A stretch of 64,000 nucleotides of DNA from Nitrosomonas ureae (GTDB lineage Bacteria; Pseudomonadota; Gammaproteobacteria; Burkholderiales; Nitrosomonadaceae), in the NCBI RefSeq assembly GCF_900108305.1, contig NZ_FNUX01000008.1, forward strand, positions 62,001 to 126,000, written 5' to 3'. Numbering within the stretch: position 1 is the stretch's first letter; the number at the start of each line of letters is the position of its first letter. Shown here piece by piece: positions 26,213 to 34,505 of this stretch. The position numbers and the translations under genes were made by a program. The notes under the pieces are model-generated. The model saw only the letters and a list, made by a program, of their open reading frames with translations. It had not been told where the DNA came from and searched no databases.

Positions 26213-28723
26213 ATGAACCATTTAAAATTGTCTTTCCGTATGCTACGCCGTGATTGGCGGGCAGGTGAGCTTAATGTTCTGGTGTTGGCATTGATCATTG
26301 CAGTGAGCGGTATGACCACGGTAGGTTTTTTTGCCGAGCGGGTGGAATTGGCTCTCACGCGTGAAAGTAATCAATTATTGGGTGCCGATTTGCTGGTCAT
26401 TTCGAGTCGGCCCTTGCCGGATACTTATGCTGATGAGGCCAGCCGATTGGGGTTAACAATATCCTCGTTAACCAAGTTTCCCAGTATGATTTCTGATGGT
26501 GAGAATAATTTGCTCACGGAAATTAAAGCAGTGACTGAGGGATATCCTTTACGCGGGCGTATATATCTGGCCAGCCGCTCTTCAATGTCGCGTGCAGAGC
26601 AGCCAGAAATTACGATAGCCGACACCATACCGCAACCGGGTACTATTTGGGTGGATGAGAAGGTCATGACGCGACTTGATCTTAAAGCAAACGATGTAGT
26701 CGATGTCGGGGCGGCCCAACTAACCGTAACTGAACTGGTTGTGCGCGAACCGGATCACTCGGTAGGGTTCATCAACATGGGCGCACGCGCCATGATCAAT
26801 GCATCCGATTTATTGGAAACGGATTTGATTCAGGAAGGTAGCCGTGTTTCGTATCAGCTGCTGGTGGCAGGTGAAGTAAAAGCAGTGCAGCAATTTCGCG
26901 ATTGGATAAAACCACAACTGACAAAAGCACAAAGGGTGGAAGGTATTCGCGATGCGCGACCTGAAATTAAGGCCGCGTTGGAGCGTGCGGAAAAATTCTT
27001 AAGTCTGGCTGCATTGGCCAGCGTGGTTTTGGCAGCCGCAGCAATCGCGTTGGCGGTGCGCCGGTTTACTCAGCGCCATTTGGATGGATGCGCAGTAATG
27101 CGCAGCTTGGGAGCCAGCCAACAGCAACTGTTTCATCTCTATTGGTATTATTTTACTGCCTTGGGTGTTATTGCCAGCGCCATCGGCTGTTTGATCGGCT
27201 TTGCCGCGCAGCAAATTCTGACGCATTGGCTGATCGGTATCGTGGATACTGCATTACCCTGGCCAAGCTGGTTGCCAGCGTTGCAAGGATTGCTGGTTGG
27301 CTTAGTGTTATTAGTCGGTTTTGCATTGCCGCCGGTGCTGAATTTGCGTAGCGTTCCGGCGTTACGTGTGTTGCGCAGAGACATCGGCTTATCCAATACA
27401 CACAGTTTGGCAGGTTATTTATTGGGATTGGTGACTTTGTCGCTGTTATTTATCTGGAAAGCGCAAGATCTGAAGCTGGGTCTTTATATCGTGACGGGGT
27501 TTGTTTCAGCGATTATCATTTTTGGCTGCCTGGGCTGGTTGTTGATTAAAGTGCTTTCAGGTCTGCGTCATCAAGCCGGCGGTGCCTGGCGCTATGGTTT
27601 GGCCAGTATTTATCGTCGTGCGATTTCCAGCGTATTGCAAGCCGTGGCTCTGGGATTGGGATTGATGGCATTGCTTGTGCTGACGCTGATTCAGAATGAT
27701 CTGATTGACGATTGGCACGCTAGCTTACCTCCCAACGCGCCCAATCACTTCCTGGTAAATATACAAGTGGATCAAGTACAGTCGCTGCAAGAATTTTTTC
27801 AGCAATACGAGATAGAGCCGCCGCCGATGTATCCGATGGTCAAGGGGCGATTAGTCAAGATTAACGGTAAAAATGTATCACCTAAAAGTTATAAGGATGA
27901 TCTGCATGCCGAGAGGCACATACGGCGTGAATTCAATTTAACCTGGGCAGACGAACTTTCATCGGATAACCAGATTGTGCAGGGGGCCTGGTGGAATACC
28001 GGTACCCATGAGGCTGAGCTGTCGATTGAAGAAGGCATAGCCAAAACCATTCGCGTTAAGTTAGGTGATGAACTGACTTATGATATCGCCGGAAGCCACT
28101 TCACGGCCAAAATTACCAGCGTAAGAAAAGTGGATTGGGACACTTTCAAGGCTAATTTTTTTGTTGTGGTACCTCCAGGTTTACTGGATAACTATCCGGC
28201 CAGTTTTGTCACCAGCTTCTATGTGCCACCAGCAGAAATTTCCATGATTCATGAACTTGTCAGAACATTCCCAAGCATTTTGGTCGTCGATGTGGCTATG
28301 GTTATCAATCAGGTACAGCAAATGATCCAGCAAGTTTCTCAAGCCATTGAATTTGTTTTCTTATTCACTTTGTTGGGAGGATTCGCCGTACTGTATGCGG
28401 CGATTGCCGCAACACAAGATGAGCGCATTTATGAAGCGGCCATTTTCAGAACACTGGGCGCCAGGCGGGAGCAATTGTCACGCGCTTGGGCGGCCGAGTT
28501 TGCGATTCTTGGCGGATTGGCCGGGTTATTCGCATCTGCCGGCGCCAGTGCGCTTGCCTATGTCATCAGCAAGCATGTTTTGCATTTCGACTACACATTT
28601 AATCCGTGGATCTGGGTGGTTGGCACATTGACGGGTATGATCGGTGTTTTGGTGGCAGGTTTGCTGGGTACGCGTTCGGCGTTATCCAGCCCGCCACTAT
28701 TGACGTTACGCAAAATCGGTTAA
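26213..28723 (+). CDS. ybbP: FtsX-type ABC transporter permease YbbP
   Basis: The large permease partner of YbbA, in the inner membrane. About 836 residues. An N-terminal TM segment ('ELNVLVLALIIAVSGMTTVGFF') is followed by a large periplasmic domain. An FtsX-like TM triplet starts near 270, further TM helices lie about 370-500, a second soluble domain follows, and a final FtsX triplet begins near 715 ('FVFLFTLLGGFAVLYAAIAA'). This duplicated-FtsX layout is typical of YbbP. The start is uncertain: ATG 26213 fits best, with ATG 26201 or TTG 26198 possible, and no clear ribosome site. Confidence 0.88.
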   Translation: MNHLKLSFRMLRRDWRAGELNVLVLALIIAVSGMTTVGFFAERVELALTRESNQLLGADLLVISSRPLPDTYADEASRLGLTISSLTKFPSMISDGENNLLTEIKAVTEGYPLRGRIYLASRSSMSRAEQPEITIADTIPQPGTIWVDEKVMTRLDLKANDVVDVGAAQLTVTELVVREPDHSVGFINMGARAMINASDLLETDLIQEGSRVSYQLLVAGEVKAVQQFRDWIKPQLTKAQRVEGIRDARPEIKAALERAEKFLSLAALASVVLAAAAIALAVRRFTQRHLDGCAVMRSLGASQQQLFHLYWYYFTALGVIASAIGCLIGFAAQQILTHWLIGIVDTALPWPSWLPALQGLLVGLVLLVGFALPPVLNLRSVPALRVLRRDIGLSNTHSLAGYLLGLVTLSLLFIWKAQDLKLGLYIVTGFVSAIIIFGCLGWLLIKVLSGLRHQAGGAWRYGLASIYRRAISSVLQAVALGLGLMALLVLTLIQNDLIDDWHASLPPNAPNHFLVNIQVDQVQSLQEFFQQYEIEPPPMYPMVKGRLVKINGKNVSPKSYKDDLHAERHIRREFNLTWADELSSDNQIVQGAWWNTGTHEAELSIEEGIAKTIRVKLGDELTYDIAGSHFTAKITSVRKVDWDTFKANFFVVVPPGLLDNYPASFVTSFYVPPAEISMIHELVRTFPSILVVDVAMVINQVQQMIQQVSQAIEFVFLFTLLGGFAVLYAAIAATQDERIYEAAIFRTLGARREQLSRAWAAEFAILGGLAGLFASAGASALAYVISKHVLHFDYTFNPWIWVVGTLTGMIGVLVAGLLGTRSALSSPPLLTLRKIG

Positions 28724-28727
28724 CTCG

Positions 28728-29942
28728 ATGCCTGATTGGCCGACCCCGAAGCTTAAATCGCTGCCGCCACTGAGCTTATATGTTCATTTTCCGTGGTGTC
28801 TGAAAAAATGTCCTTATTGCGATTTTAATTCACACGAACTTCACACCGGCGAAAGCCGGGTGCCTGAAGAAGAATATGTTGCCGCGCTGATACAGGATCT
28901 TGAGTCTGCGCTTCAGGATGTGTGGGGGCGGCGGCTCAGCAGCGTATTTTTAGGGGGTGGAACGCCAAGTCTATTTAGCGCCGAAGCAATGGATGCAGTG
29001 TTGACAGCAGTGCGTACATTACTGCCGCTGGAACACTTCGTCGAAGTCACCCTGGAGGCTAATCCCGGAACGTTTGAAGCGCAAAAATTCGCGGATTTCC
29101 GCAAAGCGGGCATCAATCGCCTGTCGATCGGTATACAAAGCTTTAATCCGCAGCATCTGAAGGCACTAGGCCGGGTGCATGATGATCAGGAAGCGCATCG
29201 GGCAGTGAATATTGCACTGAAGTATTTCGATAATATCAATCTCGACCTGATGTACGCATTACCCGGACAAACCCTGGAACAAGCTCAGGCGGATATCGAG
29301 ACGGCGTGTTCGTATGGTGTTACGCATATTTCCGCGTATCACTTAACGCTGGAGCCCAATACGCTGTTTTACCGCTTTCCGCCCAAGCTGCCCGATGATG
29401 AAGCAGCGGCAGCGATGCAGGATATGATCGAACAAACAACCTCGGATCATCAGTACCGTAATTATGAAACTTCGGCATTCGCGCGTGCAGGGAAGGAGTC
29501 GCGTCATAACGTGAATTACTGGTTATTTGGGGATTATGTCGGCATCGGTGCAGGCGCGCACAGCAAAATCAGCTTTGCCGATAAAATCGTGCGCCAGATG
29601 CGCTATAAACAACCCAAGGAATATCTGGCCAAAGCCCGAATGGGAGAGTCATTAATCCAGACCCGGCAGGAATTGACGGTCGCAGATCGGAGCTTTGAAT
29701 TCATGATGAACGCGCTGCGGCTCACCGGTGGATTTGATACGCCGCTGTTTCAGGAGCATACCGGCTTACCGATTGCTGTCGTGCAGCAACAACTGGATGA
29801 GGCAGAACAGCGCGGTTTGCTGGTGCATGACCATCTACGCATTAAACCCACTGTGCTGGGTCGGCGCTTTCTGAACGATCTGCTGCAAATCTTTTTGCCC
29901 GAAAACACGCCATCCGATAATACGCTAAAATCGTTGCCTTGA
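28728..29942 (+). CDS. hemW: Heme chaperone HemW (radical SAM)
   Basis: A radical SAM family protein that binds and delivers heme; it was formerly called HemN-like coproporphyrinogen oxidase, but HemW lacks that activity. The 404-residue protein has the CxxxCxxC cluster motif (C24, C28, C31) in 'PWCLKKCPYCDFN', the 'FLGGGTPSLF' SAM-binding glycine motif and a C-terminal HemN_C domain. It starts four bases after the ybbP stop, so translation may be coupled. In many proteobacteria it follows rdgB; here it closes the ybbAP run. Confidence 0.93.
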   Translation: MPDWPTPKLKSLPPLSLYVHFPWCLKKCPYCDFNSHELHTGESRVPEEEYVAALIQDLESALQDVWGRRLSSVFLGGGTPSLFSAEAMDAVLTAVRTLLPLEHFVEVTLEANPGTFEAQKFADFRKAGINRLSIGIQSFNPQHLKALGRVHDDQEAHRAVNIALKYFDNINLDLMYALPGQTLEQAQADIETACSYGVTHISAYHLTLEPNTLFYRFPPKLPDDEAAAAMQDMIEQTTSDHQYRNYETSAFARAGKESRHNVNYWLFGDYVGIGAGAHSKISFADKIVRQMRYKQPKEYLAKARMGESLIQTRQELTVADRSFEFMMNALRLTGGFDTPLFQEHTGLPIAVVQQQLDEAEQRGLLVHDHLRIKPTVLGRRFLNDLLQIFLPENTPSDNTLKSLP

Positions 29943-29966
29943 ATGGGTTCGAGGGAGAGCGGAGTC

Positions 29967-30770
29967 ATGGCGTATGTAAAACCGGAAGAAATTGTCGAAA
30001 ACATGTTGCAGGCAGGTGCCAAAAAGGCGAGCCTGCCAGTCAGGCAATTGCTGATCCGTGGTTTTCTGGCAGGCGCTTTTCTCGGTTACGCCACGACATT
30101 GGCGATTCTGGCAGCGACACAGACAGGCTGGGGGATGGCGGGTGCGCTGGTGTTTCCGGTGGGTTTTGTTATGATTGTACTGCTCGGATTGGAGTTGGCC
30201 ACCGGCAATTTTGCGTTGATTCCAATTGCAGTCAAAGGCCAAAGAACCTCATTGAGCCGTTTGCTTGTCAACTGGACCTGGGTGCTGGCCGGTAACTTGA
30301 TTGGCAGCGTTACGTATGCCTATTTATATTGCATTGTGGCGACCAAAATGGGGGCGATTGATCCGGAAACCATTCCCGCATTGCAACGAACCATTGCGAT
30401 TGCCGAAACTAAAACGCTCGAGTACGCCAAATTGGGTTTCGATGGCACGATCACGGCTTTTACCAGCGCAATATTATGCAACTGGATGGTGACGCTGGGT
30501 GCCGTGATGGCTTTCACGTCCAGCACCACCGGCGGAAAAATAGCCGCAATGTGGCTGCCGATCATGACCTTTTTCGGTCTCGGTTATGAACACGCCATCG
30601 TCAACATGTTCGTAATTCCCGCTGGCATGTGGCTGGGCGCGGATATCACCATCGCGGATTGGTGGTTATGGAATGGATTGCCGGTGATTGCGGGGAATCT
30701 ATTGGGTGGGATGATGTTTACCGGGTTTATGTTGTATTGGAGTTATGGTCAAGCAACCAATCAACTTTAA
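29967..30770 (+). CDS. Formate/nitrite transporter (FNT) family channel
   Basis: An inner-membrane pentameric channel for small monovalent anions such as nitrite or formate. The 267-residue protein has six hydrophobic segments and FNT features: 'RGFLAGAFLGYATTLAILAATQTG', 'GLELATGNFALIPIAV' and 'CNWMVTLGAVMAFTSSTTGGK'. Nitrite is the natural guess if the host is a nitrifier, but the sequence does not settle the substrate. I chose ATG 29967, which has GGAG upstream; an ATG at 29943 touching the hemW stop codon adds eight unlikely residues and has no ribosome site. Confidence 0.88.
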   Translation: MAYVKPEEIVENMLQAGAKKASLPVRQLLIRGFLAGAFLGYATTLAILAATQTGWGMAGALVFPVGFVMIVLLGLELATGNFALIPIAVKGQRTSLSRLLVNWTWVLAGNLIGSVTYAYLYCIVATKMGAIDPETIPALQRTIAIAETKTLEYAKLGFDGTITAFTSAILCNWMVTLGAVMAFTSSTTGGKIAAMWLPIMTFFGLGYEHAIVNMFVIPAGMWLGADITIADWWLWNGLPVIAGNLLGGMMFTGFMLYWSYGQATNQL

Positions 30771-30872
30771 CTTGCAATGTACTGTAGTTTTGCACCTGAA
30801 TGTACGGATCAGATTTATGAATATAACGAATATTCTTCTCAGAAATTATTTGTAATCATACTCAAGGTTATT

Positions 30873-31319
30873 ATGCCTCGAATTGGCGCTTTGCTTCCGT
30901 TATCCCGAGAACACCATACATCGCTAGTGTTAGCGCGTGCTGCCCGGAAAGCGGCGGAGAGTAATGACATGGCTACTTGCTTGGCGGCGGTGCAGCGTAT
31001 CGAAGCGCACTGGCAGGATGTGCTGGTGACGCATTTTGCTCAGGAGGAAGCATTGTTGCAGCTTGCCAAAGACGTATTGGATGCTGATATTATTACGCGT
31101 ATTCTTGCTGACCATGAAGAGCTGCGCAGGCTGGCTTGCGAATCTTGTGCGCTCGATCCCGCAGCGCGTCTGCGCCGGTTTGGCGATTTGCTGGCTGCGC
31201 ATGTGCGATATGAAGAGCGTATGCTTTTCCCTCAATTACAGTCGCATCCGGCTATTGTTTTTGCAACCGAAGAATCAATCCAATCTATACAGAGAGGTAA
31301 AAATGGTGAATTTTCCTGA
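30873..31319 (+). CDS. Hemerythrin-like (HHE) cation-binding protein
   Basis: A 148-residue soluble four-helix protein expected to bind a di-iron centre. Candidate ligands are spaced as in HHE domains: the His pair in 'SREHHTSL' near the N-terminus, 'RIEAHWQDVLVTHFAQEEALL' in the middle, 'ADHEELRRLA', and 'AHVRYEERMLFPQL' near the end. Such proteins bind O2 or NO or help repair Fe-S centres; which applies here is unknown. I chose ATG 30873 with a CAAGG site; upstream residues are not conserved-looking. Its 3' end overlaps the next gene by 17 bases, pointing to coupled expression. Confidence 0.82.
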   Translation: MPRIGALLPLSREHHTSLVLARAARKAAESNDMATCLAAVQRIEAHWQDVLVTHFAQEEALLQLAKDVLDADIITRILADHEELRRLACESCALDPAARLRRFGDLLAAHVRYEERMLFPQLQSHPAIVFATEESIQSIQRGKNGEFS

Positions 31320-31920
31320 TTTTTATGAACAGGCTCCAGTCGTGCGTACTCATGATCCGTTTGCGGCCATGTTGGGCGCTGCTCAAGATGGTCGGTTCGA
31401 CTATCATTATCTGGATGCTGTGCGTCTGGCCGGGCATTCCTGTCCAACCGTTGCCGGAGCATTTTTGATCGGGCGCGCGGCGCTGGCCGTGCTTTATCCG
31501 GATGAGCCTGCGGAACGTGGCAATATCGCCGTGCATATGCCCGCACCGGAGGATGATGGCGTCACCGGCGTCATGGCGCAAGTATTGACATTGCTCACGG
31601 GCGCTGCCGCAGGTAACGGTTTCCACGGAATACGCGGGCGCCACCGGCGCAAGGGATTGCTCAGTTTTGCATCGCAGCGCGAAGGAGAAGCTATTGTTTT
31701 TACGCGCCTCGACACCAATGCAAGCGTGGCGGTGACGCTCGATGTTTCGTTGATACCGGCTGACCCCGCTCAGGGGGAGCGCCTGATGGCTATCCTGCAG
31801 GATTGTGCCGATGTGGTGCAGCAGACTGCATTTGCTGATGCGTGGCAGGAGCGCGTGCGGCGCTTGTTGCTTGAGTTTGCCGATGATCCCCGCGTAATAT
31901 GCGTTACATCTGTGAATTGA
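31303..31920 (+). CDS. FmdE-like protein
   Basis: A 205-residue protein resembling the FmdE domain, named after a subunit associated with formylmethanofuran dehydrogenase in methanogens; bacterial homologues have no settled function. The recognisable part is 'RLAGHSCPTVAGAFLIGRAAL' (about 37-57), where His and Cys are the likely metal ligands. A region with 'GNGFHGIRGRHRRKGLL' follows. No signal peptide or membrane segment. Start ATG 31303 follows AGAGAGG and lies within the end of the hemerythrin gene. The domain call is by eye and moderate. Confidence 0.65.
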   Translation: MVNFPDFYEQAPVVRTHDPFAAMLGAAQDGRFDYHYLDAVRLAGHSCPTVAGAFLIGRAALAVLYPDEPAERGNIAVHMPAPEDDGVTGVMAQVLTLLTGAAAGNGFHGIRGRHRRKGLLSFASQREGEAIVFTRLDTNASVAVTLDVSLIPADPAQGERLMAILQDCADVVQQTAFADAWQERVRRLLLEFADDPRVICVTSVN

Positions 31921-32006
31921 TTAGAAGATCGTGACTTCCCGCAGTTGCAATTGCATTCTTGGATCGGTTGTGCAGCGCGCAATAGAATCCGGCTATCCTC
32001 TCGATT

Positions 32007-32735
32007 TTATCCTATACTTTCTTCGCTGCGCTCGACCGAGAACCGGTAGCCTGTCCCGCGCACGGTTTGCACCAGATTTTCCTTACCGACTGTTTCAAGA
32101 ATTTTGCGCAGCCTGCGGATATGCACATCAACGGTACGATCTTCGATAAAAACATGATCGCCCCAGACACGATCCAGCAATTGGGCTCGCGTGTGTACGC
32201 GTTCTTTATACGCCATCAGAAAGTGCAATAAACGAAATTCCGTTGGACCCAGTATGATTTCTGTAAGTTTGGCAGGATCATACTCCGAGTACACGTGAAC
32301 CCTGTGTGTCGTGGGATCCAGTTTCAGGCCGCCAATATCGATAATTTCATCGGACATTTCGGGTAAACGGCGACGCAGCACCGCTTTAATCCGGGCCAGT
32401 AATTCGCGTGGGGAAAAAGGTTTGGTGATGTAATCATCCGCTCCGGCTTCCAGTCCGGCAATTTTGTCGTTCTCTTGAATCCGGGCTGTCAGCATGATGA
32501 TCGGAATGGTTTTGGTGCGCTCTTCGCGTCTTAAGCTGCGTGCAAATTCTAAACCGGTAATATCAGGCAGCATCCAATCCAGCAATACCAGATCGGGCAA
32601 GACATTGTTGATCAGAAGTTTTGCATGTGTCGCATTCCCCGCGCATAAAACCATATGACCTGCCTTTTTTAAATTAAGCGCGATCAATTCCTGAATTGCA
32701 AGTTCATCTTCAACAATCAGTATTGTTACAGCCAT
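32007..32735 (-). CDS. phoB: PhoB-like response regulator
   Basis: A DNA-binding response regulator of the OmpR/PhoB group, likely the activator of the phosphate-starvation regulon. The 242-residue protein has an N-terminal receiver domain with the acidic pair in 'IVEDE', phospho-acceptor D53 in 'LLDWMLPDITG' and K105 in 'YITKPFSP'. A C-terminal winged helix with 'HTRAQLLDRVWG' and 'RTVDVHIRRLRK' follows. ATG 32735 is preceded by GGAG; a TTG one codon earlier is less likely. phoR, its usual downstream partner, is absent: the next gene downstream is the convergent FmdE-like gene. A Pho-box-like sequence upstream supports the identity. Confidence 0.88.
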   Translation of the reverse strand: MAVTILIVEDELAIQELIALNLKKAGHMVLCAGNATHAKLLINNVLPDLVLLDWMLPDITGLEFARSLRREERTKTIPIIMLTARIQENDKIAGLEAGADDYITKPFSPRELLARIKAVLRRRLPEMSDEIIDIGGLKLDPTTHRVHVYSEYDPAKLTEIILGPTEFRLLHFLMAYKERVHTRAQLLDRVWGDHVFIEDRTVDVHIRRLRKILETVGKENLVQTVRGTGYRFSVERSEESIG

Positions 32736-32794
32736 CAACTACTCCATTGATATTCGCTATCAGCTAACAGATGTTGTAATAATATTAATAAAGC

Positions 32795-32812
32795 ATGACA
32801 TATTTATGACAA
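32795..32812 (-). promoter_or_regulatory. Pho-box-like PhoB-binding site
   Basis: Read on the reverse strand the 18 bases are TTGTCATAAATATGTCAT, two TGTCA-containing half sites 11 bases apart, close to the Pho-box consensus CTGTCATAwAwCTGTCAy. It lies about 60-75 bases upstream of the phoB-like ATG, where autoactivation would be expected. The 345-base gap 32736-33080 holds this site and the left 14-bp inverted repeat, and no gene that I can support. Confidence 0.7.
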
Positions 32813-33080
32813 TCAGATGAATGTAATAAATATTTCTCATTGACAGCTGATTGATGCATTCGATTGTAATCCAATCAATCAGCAGAAAAGGTGGAAAACG
32901 AATGGAGACAAGGCGTAGTAACGTCAACACTACAATGACAAGATAAGAGACCTCTGCACAATACGCGTGCTACACAGCAGTCGTGATACTGAGTCAATTT
33001 CATAGCCTGTAAAAGTGGCGGTTTTTGCAACGAAGGGGGAAATTCATAGGCGGATTTTACCCATGCAGAATTGATTCAGG

Positions 33081-33734
33081 CTAAGCCGCTTTTCTGAAGG
33101 TCAGGTTGATTCGATGTGTGCCTGTTAAGGGATGACAGGCTTCCTTGATTGGCAGCACACCGTGGTAGTGCAGTCTCGCCGGCCCTCCCCATACCATGAT
33201 GTCACCATGTGTCAGTTGCACTCGCATCGGCTTGTCCTTCCGGCGTAAGCCGCCCCACAGAAAAATAGCCGGAATTCCCAGCGAAACCGAGACGATAGGA
33301 GCGTCAAAGTCGCGCTCATTCTTGTCCTGATGCAAGGAGAGCCTTGCCCCAGGATTGTAGCAATTGACGAGGCAGGCATCCGGCTTGAAGTCGTTGAAAC
33401 CGGTGCTTGCCGCTGCGTCTTGCGCCAGTTTTACGAAAACGGCCGACATGTGAGGCCAAGACTTGCCGCTTTCCGGGTCTATCGCATCATAACGGTAGCC
33501 TGTGCGATCCGTGATCCAGCCATAGGAACCGCAATTCGTCAGCGCCACGGACATCCGGAAGCCGCCGGGAGTGACCATATGACGAAATGGGGCTCTGGTT
33601 GTAATATCGCGCAACGCTTCCAAAATAGCAACTTCATACGGAACCGCAAAGCCATGCAACACTATTGCGCCGGGACACAGCTCTTCCCGCTCTGACTGGC
33701 ATTGCTCCATATCCTGAAACAGGCTCAATGTCAT
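33081..33734 (-). CDS. alkB: DNA oxidative demethylase AlkB
   Basis: A 2-oxoglutarate/Fe(II) dioxygenase that removes 1-methyladenine and 3-methylcytosine damage from DNA and RNA by oxidation. The 217-residue protein has the iron-binding H135, D137 and H191 ('LSLHQDKNE', 'LHYHGV') and the 2OG-binding arginines in 'THRINLTFR' (R208, R214). 'NCYNPGARLSLHQD' is the usual lead-in. Length matches E. coli AlkB (216). It is the third gene of a leftward ada-oxygenase-alkB operon, 12 bases after the second. Confidence 0.95.
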   Translation of the reverse strand: MTLSLFQDMEQCQSEREELCPGAIVLHGFAVPYEVAILEALRDITTRAPFRHMVTPGGFRMSVALTNCGSYGWITDRTGYRYDAIDPESGKSWPHMSAVFVKLAQDAAASTGFNDFKPDACLVNCYNPGARLSLHQDKNERDFDAPIVSVSLGIPAIFLWGGLRRKDKPMRVQLTHGDIMVWGGPARLHYHGVLPIKEACHPLTGTHRINLTFRKAA

Positions 33735-33746
33735 TTTTATCCGCTC

Positions 33747-34505
33747 TCAGATTGCATCGTGAAATATTATTCCGACGGTATGGCGATGGCCAGAGTGCAG
33801 GCGGCTGACGCCGTGCCGCATATTAACCCGATATATTCCCCGCGTGCCTTGCACCGGCCTGTAATGCACTGCAAACACCACCGCATCCCCCTGCCTGAGA
33901 GGAACAACCTCGGGGCGCGACTGCATGCGCGGCCGCTGCTCGGTCAATACAAATTCGCCACCCATGAAATCCCGCCCCGGCTCCGATAGCAGTACAGTGA
34001 GCTGAATCGGAAACACATGCTCCCCGTACAAATCCTGATGCAGGCAGTTATAGTCACCAGATCCATATTGCAATAGCAATGGAGTTGGACGGCGCTGGCC
34101 CGCCTCGTGACACCGTTTAATGAATTCCGCGTGCTTGACTGGATACTGAATATCGACGCGCATCGCTTCATTCCAGCGGTTTGCGATGGGCGCCAGCCAC
34201 GGATATATAGACGTTCGCAGTTCCGAAATGATACCGGGAAGCGGATAGCTGAAATACTTGTATTCTCCCCGGCCGAAGCCATGACGCTCCATCACGACGC
34301 GGCTGCGAAAAATCTCATCGCGCGGATAAAGACCGGCCAATGCTTCGCATTCCTCAGGAGCAACGAGATTTTCGATTACCGCGAAACCCTGTGTATCCAG
34401 ATTATCCGACATCCGTTTCCAATCGATGGTCTTTATAAGGTCGGCAATATCCTTGGCCGGTGTAATTTCTTGTACTTTCCTGCTCAGCTCGTTCATCGTA
34501 TTCAT
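33747..34505 (-). CDS. 2OG-Fe(II) oxygenase (PF09859-like)
   Basis: A 252-residue dioxygenase of the 2OG-Fe(II) superfamily, resembling the PF09859 group, predicted in the literature to act on nucleic acids. It shows HxD in 'CLHQDLYGEHVFPIQLTVLLS', the 'GGEFVLTEQRPRMQSR' region, 'VHYRPVQGTRGIYRVNMRHGVS' with the distal His, and a C-terminal 'HTVGIIFHDA'. Its ATG overlaps the ada stop codon as ATGA, so the two are translationally coupled, and alkB follows by 12 bases. This context suggests a role in alkylation repair, but no substrate is known. Confidence 0.85.
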   Translation of the reverse strand: MNTMNELSRKVQEITPAKDIADLIKTIDWKRMSDNLDTQGFAVIENLVAPEECEALAGLYPRDEIFRSRVVMERHGFGRGEYKYFSYPLPGIISELRTSIYPWLAPIANRWNEAMRVDIQYPVKHAEFIKRCHEAGQRRPTPLLLQYGSGDYNCLHQDLYGEHVFPIQLTVLLSEPGRDFMGGEFVLTEQRPRMQSRPEVVPLRQGDAVVFAVHYRPVQGTRGIYRVNMRHGVSRLHSGHRHTVGIIFHDAI

